In this document: positions 8,226 to 16,222 of the stretch, piece by piece
Layout of the letters: each line of letters opens with the position of its first letter
Position numbering within the stretch: position 1 is the first letter of the stretch
From: Spirosoma sp. KUDC1026
GTDB taxonomy: Bacteria > Bacteroidota > Bacteroidia > Cytophagales > Spirosomataceae
Direction of reading: 5' to 3'
Assembly (NCBI RefSeq): GCF_013375035.1
Contig: NZ_CP056032.1
Location: forward strand, 4,028,001 to 4,092,000
DNA length: 64,000 nucleotides
The notes under the pieces: model-generated
The model's input: only the letters and a program-made list of their open reading frames with translations
Databases searched by the model: none
Told to the model about the DNA's origin: nothing
Made by a program: the position numbers and the translations under genes

Positions 8226-9200
8226 CTAAACCTCCAGTATAATCTTACCTATGTGCTCGCTGCTTTCCATCCGGTCATGCGCGTTGGCGGCTTCGGCCAG
8301 CGGAAAGGTGCGGTCAATAATGGTTTTCAGCCGGTCGTCGGCCAGCAACGGCCAGACTCGCTGCGCCACTTCGGCCGTCAGAGCGGCCTTGAAATCGTCG
8401 CTGCGGGGTTTCAGTGTACTGCCCGTAATGGTCAGGCGTTTCTGCATCAGGGTCGGAATGTGCAGCTGCGCGTTTGCCCCCTGCATCGAATTTATGTAGG
8501 TCAGCCGACCATCCATGTTCAGCAACCGGATATTTTTGGGCAGATACTCCCCGCCTACCATGTCCAGAATGACATCGATACCAGCATCTTTGAGAACTGT
8601 TTCGAAGTCATCCGTCTTGTAGTTGACGCATTTTTCCGCGCCCAGTTCCTCGCAGAACCGGCATTTTTCGTCGGAACCTGCCGTCGCGTAGACGGGCGAG
8701 CCAAAGACTTTTGCCAGTTGAATAGCCGTTACGCCGATACCGCTGCTTCCACCGTGAACCAGCAGTTTTTCGCCGGGCTGCAGGTGAGCCAGTTGAAATA
8801 CGGTCGACCAGACGGTTAGTACCGTTTCCGGCAACGAAGCGGCTTCTACAAACGACAGGTTTTCCGGCACGGCCAGGCAATGCCGCTCGTCGACGGCGAC
8901 AAATTCGGCATACCCACCGTCTTTGATGAGGGCACATACCCGTTCTCCGATCTTCCAGCGGCTGGTACCGGGGCCGCAGGCTTCTACCGTACCGGCTACT
9001 TCCAGACCCGGAATCTGCCCGGTTGGGTTCGTACCGTAACCACCCTGACGCAGCATTACGTCGCTTCGATTGACACCGGCCGCCCGAACACGAATAAGAA
9101 TGTGGCCCGGCTGGAGGCCCCGCTGAGTATCTGGTTTGAGTTTGTCCTGGAGTTCTAATACGTGAGATTCTCCAGGCTGCGTTATAACAATTGCTTTCAT
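8226..9200 (-). CDS. NAD(P)H:quinone oxidoreductase, zinc-independent MDR family
   Basis: 324 aa, medium-chain dehydrogenase/reductase of the QOR/PIG3 type. The N-terminal GroES-like domain has AAGVNRSDVMLRQGGY and PGLEVAGTVEACGPG. The Rossmann domain has LLVHGGSSGIGVTAIQLAKVFG followed by GSDEKCRFCEELGAEKCVNYK. No structural or catalytic zinc cysteine set is seen, as expected for quinone reductases. It probably reduces quinones or enones with NADPH in the cytoplasm. The gene stands alone and is divergent from the DinB gene. Confidence 0.9.
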   Translation of the reverse strand: MKAIVITQPGESHVLELQDKLKPDTQRGLQPGHILIRVRAAGVNRSDVMLRQGGYGTNPTGQIPGLEVAGTVEACGPGTSRWKIGERVCALIKDGGYAEFVAVDERHCLAVPENLSFVEAASLPETVLTVWSTVFQLAHLQPGEKLLVHGGSSGIGVTAIQLAKVFGSPVYATAGSDEKCRFCEELGAEKCVNYKTDDFETVLKDAGIDVILDMVGGEYLPKNIRLLNMDGRLTYINSMQGANAQLHIPTLMQKRLTITGSTLKPRSDDFKAALTAEVAQRVWPLLADDRLKTIIDRTFPLAEAANAHDRMESSEHIGKIILEV

Positions 9201-9317
9201 GTGAGCATAACCAGCGTAGCCGTATTTTGGCTGACAATACCAGCAGATTTACCGGGCTGATTAAACAAAATCAGCTCCCAGACCGTCATTAGTTACGACA
9301 CATGATCCCAGCACTGG

Positions 9318-9818
9318 ATGGATACTCTTTTTTCCGTTGCCGACGCAACAGCCGCCCTACGCCAACAACTGGTTGCTTTATTGACCGGCAGCAACGCCCA
9401 CCAATCGTTCGACGACGCCATCAAGAACCTACCCGTTGACCTGCGGGGCGTCAAACCGGAAAAGCTGCCGTACAGTATCTGGCAACTGGTTGATCACATT
9501 CGAATTGCGCAGGAAGACATTCTGGAGTTTTCGCGGGATTCGAACTACGTATCCCCCCCCTGGCCGGATGGTTACTGGCCCAAGGAAACAACACCCCCCG
9601 ATGCTACCGCCTGGGATACCGCCGTAGCTAAGATCCGCGCTGACCGCGATGCCTTTGTGGCCCTATTGAACGACCCCGAACAGGATTTATATAAACCGTT
9701 TGCCCATGGTGATGGACAGAATCTGCTGCGCGAAGCTCTGCTGATTGCCGACCATACCGCCTACCACGTTGGTGAAATTATCATTATCCGTCGCCTGCTG
9801 GATGCTTGGCCCGCATAG
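9318..9818 (+). CDS. DinB-family protein
   Basis: 166 aa, four-helix bundle of the DinB/YfiT type. The metal-binding histidine triad is visible: H60 in QLVDHIRIAQ, and H146 and H150 in ADHTAYHVGEI. Such proteins are often thiol-dependent transferases or of unknown function; the substrate cannot be told from sequence. It is transcribed away from the quinone reductase gene. Confidence 0.88.
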   Translation: MDTLFSVADATAALRQQLVALLTGSNAHQSFDDAIKNLPVDLRGVKPEKLPYSIWQLVDHIRIAQEDILEFSRDSNYVSPPWPDGYWPKETTPPDATAWDTAVAKIRADRDAFVALLNDPEQDLYKPFAHGDGQNLLREALLIADHTAYHVGEIIIIRRLLDAWPA

Positions 9819-9828
9819 TTTTATTTTT

Positions 9829-9857
9829 CAACACAGAGTTCACGGAGGCACAGAGGT
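9829..9857. repeat. CACAGAG-type dispersed repeat remnant
   Basis: The stretch reads CAACACAGAGTTCACGGAGG then CACAGAG. It resembles the short ACACAGAG/CACGGAGG dispersed motif seen between genes in many environmental bacteria. Only one copy is in the window. Confidence 0.4.
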
Positions 9858-9968
9858 TTCATTATCAGGCACCTACTTAATAGTCGGGCCAGAAGTACAG
9901 ATAACGCAACTGTTTTCCTCACCTCTGCCCTCTCTCCTGTTTTATAATCTTGTCGAGGTTAGCTCTGA

Positions 9969-10149
9969 CCACCCCTAGCCCCTCCTAAAACAGGAGGGGA
10001 ACATGCAGAAGTGCCCCTCTCAACCACCCCCTCCTAATTTTCTAGGAGGGGGCAGGGGGTGGTAAGTAGTAGCCAACTAAGCTTAATTCGCCACCTCGTA
10101 AAAACCCTACAAGATTAGCTCCTAAAATAGGAGGGGGCCGGGGGGTGGT
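9969..10149. repeat. Cluster of three CCTCCTA..TAGGAGG hairpin repeats
   Basis: This 394-bp gap has no gene. It holds three related units: 9969-10000 (CCTCCTAAAACAGGAGG core), 10023-10063 (CTCCTAATTTTCTAGGAG core) and 10119-10149 (CTCCTAAAATAGGAG core). The outer flanks are C-rich (CCACCCC) on the left of units 1 and 2 and G-rich (GGGGGTGGT) on the right of units 2 and 3, so the cluster as a whole is an inverted array. ATCTTGT (near 9948) and ACAAGAT (near 10109) add a further outer inverted pair. It is probably a REP/MITE-like dispersed element. Confidence 0.7.
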
Positions 10150-10212
10150 CGTCCGTTGCCAGAGGCAAACAACAAGGGTAATACCCCTAATTAACTAATA
10201 GAAACGTAACGG

Positions 10213-11094
10213 CTAGCGTTTGTATTGACACTGGGCTGGGTCGGCCGCAACGTAATACTTTTTATAGTTGAGCGCCTTCGGATCCATACAGCCTTTCAGG
10301 TTAAGCAACTCGACGTTTTTGAAATCAATGGCGTGACTTTCGCTTTGCAGGGCGATGTACCCTTCCCGCAGGGGTGTACCGTCTTTCTTAATCCAGTAGT
10401 CAGGATTAGCGACCTGCCCTTTGGCCCAGTCATAATCCTGGCCGACGTATCCACCCCCAATCTGCGCTTTTTCGTAGGCCAGCACCGTTTCCCCGTCGAT
10501 CACGTGCCGGATCGAGTCGCCCAGCACAACCACCTCAACCGTTACCCACTGATCGCCGTCGTAGGTCTTCGACTCCGAATCGATGCAATGGGCCGTGTTT
10601 AGTTTACCATTCATATAGACCTGCGTACCGGGTGTGCACAGGTTAGCCGTCGCCCGAGGGCCCGTTCCCAGGCCTCCCAGCGTCTGCACTTCCAACGAAA
10701 CCGGAAATGCCTGCTTTAATCCCATACTCTGCGCCGACTGGGAGTGAATCATCACCCCACTATTCCGCACGTTCCAGGAGTCGCCCCCCGGCACCTGATT
10801 ACCCTGAAACCGGTACGTAAACCGCAGGATATAGTATGAAAAAGGCTGGTTGTAATACAGGTGTCCGTAGCGGCCGTCAAACGTCTTGTACTGATCGTAA
10901 GCGATACGTAGCAGGCCGTCTTCCACCCGGAACGTATTGCCAACATTGTCGTTAAGCGGATACCCTGCAATCTTGACGTCCCAGCCGGTCAAATCCTTGC
11001 CGTTGAACAAAGGCATCCAGTCTTCCTTCGACTGGGCCGATACGCGGTTAATCAAGGCAAAAAATAAAAGCAGGCAGGAAGCGAAAACTTTCAT
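10213..11094 (-). CDS. Secreted DUF1080 (3-keto-disaccharide hydrolase-type) protein
   Basis: 293 aa from the ATG at 11094, which is followed at once by a signal peptide (MKVFASCLLLFFALINRVSAQ); the longer reading from 11223 is poor. The DUF1080 concanavalin-like jelly roll spans about residues 25-260: WMPLFNGKDLTGWDVKIAG, then FSYYILRFTYRF, NSGVMIHSQ and GYIALQSESHAIDFKNVELL. Some DUF1080 proteins hydrolyse 3-keto-glycosides; others are only sugar-binding. The C-terminus has a short Cys-containing tail (GCMDPKALNY...CQYK) like the tails of secreted Bacteroidota proteins. No linked dehydrogenase is present here. Confidence 0.86.
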   Translation of the reverse strand: MKVFASCLLLFFALINRVSAQSKEDWMPLFNGKDLTGWDVKIAGYPLNDNVGNTFRVEDGLLRIAYDQYKTFDGRYGHLYYNQPFSYYILRFTYRFQGNQVPGGDSWNVRNSGVMIHSQSAQSMGLKQAFPVSLEVQTLGGLGTGPRATANLCTPGTQVYMNGKLNTAHCIDSESKTYDGDQWVTVEVVVLGDSIRHVIDGETVLAYEKAQIGGGYVGQDYDWAKGQVANPDYWIKKDGTPLREGYIALQSESHAIDFKNVELLNLKGCMDPKALNYKKYYVAADPAQCQYKR

Positions 11095-11388
11095 GAAGCG
11101 CGAAACGAATTGGTGGAAACTACCAAAAGAAGCCTTATGAGCTGGTAATCTACCCCTAAACGAATTGTTGACCGCCGTTTTATTACCGGGTTTGTGCGGT
11201 CGCGTTCTATCTTTGCGGCCCATTCATTCCACCAAGACCGTGCACTACGTTCGCCCGTTACTCACCGAAAAGGCTGTTCGGATCGGGAGGTTGCTTTTCG
11301 TATTCAGGCACGTGTTAATCCACAGCGATGGTTGTCCGGTTCACCTGGCCACCCTCTTCGGCGGAACGATGGTTGTGGAACTAGAAAG

Positions 11389-12261
11389 ATGAAGCAATCG
11401 AATTCAGTTGTTATACCGGCCGGGCTTCTTTACGCGGCTCTCTGGGCTTCTGCCTCCGTCGCGACGAAGTACGGCGTACAGTCGGTCCATCCCCTTATTC
11501 TGGCGAATACGCGGTTTTTTATTGCCGGTATTGGTATGCTACTGTTTGTTTATGGTATTCAACGTCCCAAACAGGCCTGGCCCATCGGCAAACAGTGGGG
11601 CCAACTGACGCTATTCGCTCTGCTCAACACGACCATTTATCTGGGCGCGTTTGTGCTGGCCCTGAAACAGGTTTCGGCCGGGATTGGCAGTCTATCGACG
11701 GCCACTAACCCGCTGTTTATTACGTTGTTGTCGGCTTTATGGCTGCGCCGGATGCCGCGCTGGACTGAACTGGGTGGCTTATTGCTGGGCCTAACCGGCG
11801 TAGGCATTGCTACCTACCCTTTGCTGCAGACGAGCTACGCGACACTCGACGGGTTACTGATTCTGCTGGGTGGGATGATTTCTGTGTCGGCCGCCACGGT
11901 ATATTACGCCCGGGTCGACTGGCAGTTGCCAACATTAGCCATTAACGGCTGGCAGGTCCTGATCGGCGGCCTGTTACTGCTTCCCTTCACGCTTGTCTTT
12001 GCTGACTTCACCACAGCTCAGTACGATGCTCGCTTCTGGCTATCCGTTTTCTGGCTAATTATACCCGTATCGGTAGCCGCCCTTCAGCTCTGGTTTTTCC
12101 TGGTACGGCTGGACCCCATCCGGGCCTCACTTTGGTTGTTTCTCTGCCCCATCTTCGGTTTCGTCTACGCTTATTTGTTGCTCGACGAGCCAATCACCCT
12201 ATACACCCTTATCGGCACCGGACTGGTCATTGGTGGGCTCTGGCTGGGCCGAAAAGTGTAG
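11389..12261 (+). CDS. EamA/DMT-family transporter
   Basis: 290 aa from the ATG at 11389. Ten hydrophobic helices are arranged as two EamA repeats of about 140 residues: LLYAALWASASVATKYGVQ at the start of the first, and LDGLLILLGGMISVSAATVYYARV in the second. It is an inner-membrane drug/metabolite superfamily exporter or permease; the substrate cannot be predicted. The longer reading from 11194 has a charged, non-homologous 65-residue leader and was rejected. It is divergent from the DUF1080 gene. Confidence 0.87.
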   Translation: MKQSNSVVIPAGLLYAALWASASVATKYGVQSVHPLILANTRFFIAGIGMLLFVYGIQRPKQAWPIGKQWGQLTLFALLNTTIYLGAFVLALKQVSAGIGSLSTATNPLFITLLSALWLRRMPRWTELGGLLLGLTGVGIATYPLLQTSYATLDGLLILLGGMISVSAATVYYARVDWQLPTLAINGWQVLIGGLLLLPFTLVFADFTTAQYDARFWLSVFWLIIPVSVAALQLWFFLVRLDPIRASLWLFLCPIFGFVYAYLLLDEPITLYTLIGTGLVIGGLWLGRKV

Positions 12262-12331
12262 ATTGACTTTAATACGTTAGGGTCCTCTAACCCGCGAGGC
12301 CTGATGCTCCTGTCTTTTTACCCCTGACTGC

Positions 12332-13798
12332 TTATAGCCCGCCTTCAGGCAGCCACAAACCGTGGAAACCAAGAGGAATGTTGTGAGGGAGCCGCAACCG
12401 GGCCGTAGTCGTCAACGTAGCAGCATCGGCTACGACCAGGTCCGTTGTTTTCATCCGGTCGTCAAACCGTAAATACAGTAACCACGCGTCATCTTCGGCC
12501 GTACTAGCGGGTCGGGGCACCACAATTGGTTCGCTCGGCAGGGTATGGTCATCGCCGGTATGCATCCCTCGTCCGGTCGTGACGTCGATTTTAACGAGCT
12601 GATCGGCTAGTGGACGACTATGACTGAGCGGCCGACCAATACCCCAGGTGTATTGATACGGCTTGCCAACCCGGTCGGGGTGAATTTCGGGCAGTTCCCC
12701 TTCGTAGTCGGCCAGCGGTGTGTGGGTTACCTGTTTCGTAGCCAGATCAATCGTGTAGCGGGTGAAACGAGCCCCCATACCATCGTCGGCCACGTCGCCA
12801 TTCAGGTACGCTTTCATCAAATCCGATGCGGGGAAATAGTCCAGCATCAGGCCATCGACAATCAATTTGCCGTCGTGTTCCTGATATCCGTTGACAAAAT
12901 GAAAGACAAAGCAGAAGTCGGTCGTCAACCGGTGAATAGTACCATCCGGATCGATTACCAGTATCAGCGTTGGCTTGTTGCGGTCGACGCGAATCGACGC
13001 GGCAGGAGACGTAAAACCAAGAAGCGCTCGGGGCATGTCGAAAGCTACAGGCGTCAAAAACAGAATCCGATGACCGCTCTGCGTGACAACAAAATCGTGC
13101 GAGAAGGTCATATCGTCCATCTCGATTATCTGATCGATCATCGCCTTGCCACCGGGACTGACTTTGTACAGCACCAGCCGTTGCTTCGTTCCGGCTACCG
13201 TACCAAAATTGTATAGCACACCCGTATCGGGATGAATTTTGGGATGCGCAGAAAACGGCATTTCTGGCATGATCTGACTGTCGAACCACGAAAACCGGTT
13301 TTTCAGTACACCATCATAATCGTACCGGTCGATAGTTTCCAGCGTAACCGGGTCGATGCGGTGCGGCCATCCGCCTTCCCAAAGCGCCATCATGTGCCCC
13401 CCGTGACTAACAACACTGGTGTTAGCCGCATTTTTAAACTGCATTCGGAAGGCGTTTTTCAGGAGACCACCCGGCAGGTTCGTTCCAAAACTCCGGTGCA
13501 GCATCCGACCCGCTTTTTCTTCTTCCAAAAATTCCCGCGTTCGTACGTAGCGATTACGATAGCGTACCTTCTGCCCGTCGAATTCGAAGCGCGAAATCAT
13601 ACCGTCACCGTCGAACAGATGGTCGTACCATACTCCCTGATGCGCAAACCGGCCATTACCGTTACGATACAACACACCTTTCAAATCAGCGGGCAGCTCA
13701 CCTTCCAGCAGTTGTAGTTCAACGTCGTCATATTCGTCCACCACCGTTTTGTTCGCGCGGACGTAATCGTGCAACACCTTGTAATGCTGAATGGCCAT
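12332..13798 (-). CDS. Carotenoid cleavage oxygenase (RPE65/CCD family)
   Basis: 488 aa, the usual length. The four iron-ligand histidines of the seven-bladed propeller are visible: H185 in SAHPKIHPDTG, H234 in TFSHDFVV, H300 in FVFHFVNGY and H479 in LGFHGLWLP. The family cleaves carotenoids, apocarotenoids or stilbenes with a non-heme Fe(II). No signal peptide, so probably cytoplasmic or membrane-associated. The gene lies 146 bp downstream of a rhodopsin gene on the same strand. The inference is that it makes retinal, either by central cleavage of beta-carotene or from an apocarotenal, in place of the Blh enzyme. A lignostilbene-type substrate cannot be excluded from sequence. Confidence 0.9.
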   Translation of the reverse strand: MAIQHYKVLHDYVRANKTVVDEYDDVELQLLEGELPADLKGVLYRNGNGRFAHQGVWYDHLFDGDGMISRFEFDGQKVRYRNRYVRTREFLEEEKAGRMLHRSFGTNLPGGLLKNAFRMQFKNAANTSVVSHGGHMMALWEGGWPHRIDPVTLETIDRYDYDGVLKNRFSWFDSQIMPEMPFSAHPKIHPDTGVLYNFGTVAGTKQRLVLYKVSPGGKAMIDQIIEMDDMTFSHDFVVTQSGHRILFLTPVAFDMPRALLGFTSPAASIRVDRNKPTLILVIDPDGTIHRLTTDFCFVFHFVNGYQEHDGKLIVDGLMLDYFPASDLMKAYLNGDVADDGMGARFTRYTIDLATKQVTHTPLADYEGELPEIHPDRVGKPYQYTWGIGRPLSHSRPLADQLVKIDVTTGRGMHTGDDHTLPSEPIVVPRPASTAEDDAWLLYLRFDDRMKTTDLVVADAATLTTTARLRLPHNIPLGFHGLWLPEGGL

Positions 13799-13880
13799 AA
13801 TTGCAGTTCGGTATCCCGGTTTGTTTATCGAACCTTACGTAGACTGGCAATGTTCGATTCAGTTGCTTTTTAGTAAAGAA

Positions 13881-13936
13881 GCTTTCCCGGTTAGGTTATT
13901 TGTCGTTCGCAGCGCAGACGAGACAACCGGGAAAGC
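13881..13936 (-). terminator. Hairpin between rhodopsin and carotenoid oxygenase genes
   Basis: Arms GCTTTCCCGGTT (13881-13892) and AACCGGGAAAGC (13925-13936) form a 12-bp stem around a 32-nt loop, just after the rhodopsin stop. It may be a partial terminator or an RNA-stabilising structure, giving more rhodopsin than oxygenase mRNA. Confidence 0.6.
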
Positions 13937-13944
13937 AACACGAT

Positions 13945-14757
13945 TTAGTCTCGTCCGTAAATAACCGACTTCATTGCTTCACGGGCCGGCTCGTATCCTT
14001 CTTCCGCACTCAGGCGGGTAGCTAGCTGCCCCAGCATGATGCCGTAAATGACTTTTGAGGTAATGTCAGCAATCGTGTACAGGATCTGCCGGGCAACCAT
14101 ACCATTCGGCGTTGGCGACAGCCAGGGAACAAGGTAAGCAATTGGATACAGCGTCCAGGCGACAATAAGCAGCCAGAAAAGTGCTTTGGCCCTTTTAGCC
14201 GCCTTGGGCGACATATTTACATTCGTCTCCGCAACCGATATCCCGACGATATAACAGATGTAGATCATAAATACGGTGCTTATAGCCCCCCAGATCAGCA
14301 GTTTAGAGATATCTGTCGTTTCGTAAAACTGCCCGACGTATCCGGTATAGATCATGAGAAGACCGGCGACAACCAGCCCGACCCAGCGCCGGCGGAAAGC
14401 AGCTCCTGATACACCCAGTACAATCAGCAATTGGGTAAGCAGCATCGGCACATCGATTGACCAGTTAACGTACCGAAAGCCGTTGGAAAAGGTAGCTTCG
14501 GATGGATTCCATTTGTTCCCATCCCACGTAAACGCCTGATGCCAGCTCTGCTGCTGATTAAACAGAATCAAAGCTGCTGATACCATAACAACGGCTGATA
14601 TGATTGAGCTCAGCTGATATTTGGGTGCGCTTTCTTTCATCGTCAGGATGAAATAAACTAAGCCTGTCGTTGTTGCTCCTACCCCCAGTACGAGCACATG
14701 ATTGATAATGTCGTGCTGTACAGACGAATAGCTGAAAAGATTCTCCATGTTTTCCAT
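13945..14757 (-). CDS. Sodium-pump-type microbial rhodopsin (NDQ motif)
   Basis: 270 aa, seven-helix retinal protein of the inner membrane. Helix C reads FRYVNWSIDVPMLLTQ, placing N98, D102 and Q109 at the three key positions. This is the NDQ signature of light-driven Na+ pumps such as KR2 (N112, D116, Q123), not the DTD/DTE of proton pumps. Helix G has YTIADITSKVIYG with K235 as the Schiff-base lysine, and D231 and S234 as in KR2. R95 matches the conserved helix-C arginine. Similarity to KR2 also extends to SAVVMVSA in helix B and WTLYP in helix F. It should export Na+ (and H+ when Na+ is absent). The carotenoid oxygenase lies downstream on the same strand. Confidence 0.95.
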   Translation of the reverse strand: MENMENLFSYSSVQHDIINHVLVLGVGATTTGLVYFILTMKESAPKYQLSSIISAVVMVSAALILFNQQQSWHQAFTWDGNKWNPSEATFSNGFRYVNWSIDVPMLLTQLLIVLGVSGAAFRRRWVGLVVAGLLMIYTGYVGQFYETTDISKLLIWGAISTVFMIYICYIVGISVAETNVNMSPKAAKRAKALFWLLIVAWTLYPIAYLVPWLSPTPNGMVARQILYTIADITSKVIYGIMLGQLATRLSAEEGYEPAREAMKSVIYGRD

Positions 14758-14823
14758 AACCGTATTTTAATCTCTTTTTAATGATCAATTACGGATATGA
14801 AACAGATGTAGATACATGTTGTT

Positions 14824-14852
14824 TAAAAATACTTAAGAAAAACACTCACAAA
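14824..14852 (-). promoter_or_regulatory. Candidate Bacteroidota-type promoter of the rhodopsin gene
   Basis: On the minus strand, TTTG (14852-14849), a 17-bp spacer and TATTTTTA (14831-14824) fit the Bacteroidota -33/-7 consensus (TTTG, TAnnTTTG). It would start transcription about 60 bp ahead of the rhodopsin ATG. The match at -7 is imperfect. Confidence 0.4.
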
Positions 14853-15089
14853 AATTCCGTTATCTACTCAAGATCGTCATGTAGTGAACACGCCCGGACC
14901 CTACTTATATTGGTTCGGCGACGCCAACTGCGTTCCTCCTGACCATCCAGCAGTTTACGGGTAAGGAATACGCAATTTTCAGCGTGTCGATCAAGGCTAT
15001 CCGGCCGGCCTTCTTGCACTCGCAATACCAAATCAGTATCTGAGTGATAGCTTTACCTGCCAATTGCCGAGACGCCTGAAAGGTCTAAT
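14853..15089. other. Intergenic region without a recognisable gene
   Basis: The gap between rhodopsin and ompA-like genes is about 330 bp. Beyond the candidate promoter, the GC-richer part (about 14880-15075) has a short open stretch on the plus strand (TIQQFTGKEYAIFSVSIKA) with no start codon. It could be a gene remnant, but I cannot assign it. Confidence 0.35.
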
Positions 15090-16022
15090 CTACTGTTTCG
15101 TGATGATCATTTCCACCCGGCGATTCTGCTGACGCGACGCTTCGTGGTTATTGCTGGCGGTTGGACGGGTTGGGCCGTAGCCACGCGTGGTAATCCGGCT
15201 CCCAGCGATTCCATTTTTCACCAGATACTCTTTAACCAGATCGACCCGCTGCTTGGATAACCGGACGTTTTCGTCGAAATCTCCCTGGTTATCGGTATGA
15301 CCCGCCAGCAGGATTTCGGTCGTTGGATTGCTGTTCATGAACGCCAGCAATTGTTCCAGCGCGGGCTGAGCGTCGGGTAGTAGTTCGGCTTTGCTCTGCA
15401 CAAACTGGATGGCGCGTAACTGCGTCGTTTTACCAACCGGAGCTACAACCAGCGGGGGGGTATACACGACTTTAGCATCGAGCGTTTTGGGGGGGATAGC
15501 AGGAGAACTCGAACTTACTGGAGCGGACGCCGGGGCTGCTACAGTTACCTGCGGCAGTTGTTGCGACTGAGCTACAGCAGGCGTTTTCGTCGGGGCTGGT
15601 ACTTTAGCGACAGCAACGGGCGGTGTTGTTCCTTTGCGATACAACAGAACAGGCTGCCGCTGCATATCAACCGCAAAATTCGAGGTGAAGGCCAGTTGTT
15701 CTTCCAGCGTAATGTAGCCATCGGCCTGGGTGACAAGCGTGTAGGGCTGTTTGGGATCGAGCTTGAGCTGGTATGACCCATCGCCGGCCGTGGTTACCTG
15801 CTGGGCACGCATGGTGCCGGTCTGACTTCTGGCACTGACTACCGCTCCGGCGAGGGGTTTCTTGGTTTGGCCGTCCAGTATCGATCCTTTCAGAAGCGCT
15901 AGGCCATCGGCCGGGGAAGGAGCGGGAGCTGGAATCCGGGACTGCCCTATGCTCTCCGAGGGCAGCGAATTGATGAACGTACAGGAACTGACAACCAAAA
16001 AAATCTTAATCCACTTCGTCAT
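15090..16022 (-). CDS. OmpA-family outer-membrane protein with N-terminal regulatory-like domain
   Basis: 310 aa from the ATG at 16022, which is followed by a signal-type N-terminus (MTKWIKIFLVVSSCTFINSL). Residues about 42-125 are a carboxypeptidase-regulatory-like beta sandwich (LKGSILDGQTKKPLAGAVVSA). A Pro/Ala/Val/Ser-rich linker follows to about 190. The C-terminal OmpA peptidoglycan-binding domain (about 200-308) has ILLAGHTDNQGDFDENVRLSKQRVDLVKEYL and ITTRGYGPTRPTASN and ends NRRVEMIITKQ. It probably tethers the envelope to murein. There is no beta-barrel domain. No partner gene is adjacent. Confidence 0.88.
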   Translation of the reverse strand: MTKWIKIFLVVSSCTFINSLPSESIGQSRIPAPAPSPADGLALLKGSILDGQTKKPLAGAVVSARSQTGTMRAQQVTTAGDGSYQLKLDPKQPYTLVTQADGYITLEEQLAFTSNFAVDMQRQPVLLYRKGTTPPVAVAKVPAPTKTPAVAQSQQLPQVTVAAPASAPVSSSSPAIPPKTLDAKVVYTPPLVVAPVGKTTQLRAIQFVQSKAELLPDAQPALEQLLAFMNSNPTTEILLAGHTDNQGDFDENVRLSKQRVDLVKEYLVKNGIAGSRITTRGYGPTRPTASNNHEASRQQNRRVEMIITKQ

Positions 16023-16222
16023 GTATAGGCAACGTAATTCGGGCGTCAAAAGTACGAACAGCGCCTGAAAAATCCGCCAGAAAAGGGCTTTTTGCCTGAC
16101 TCAAAACAAACCCAGAAATAATGCAGAAATCTATTCGTAATTCATTGATTTACAGATAATATACAACCATAAAATAGTCCACCTTCAACGAACGATGGAA
16201 GCAGGTTTTTCGTTAATAAAGT

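Noticed and set aside
14880..15075. Possible gene remnant upstream of the OmpA-like gene
   Set aside because: A short open stretch without start codon or recognisable motif; recorded only as an intergenic note.
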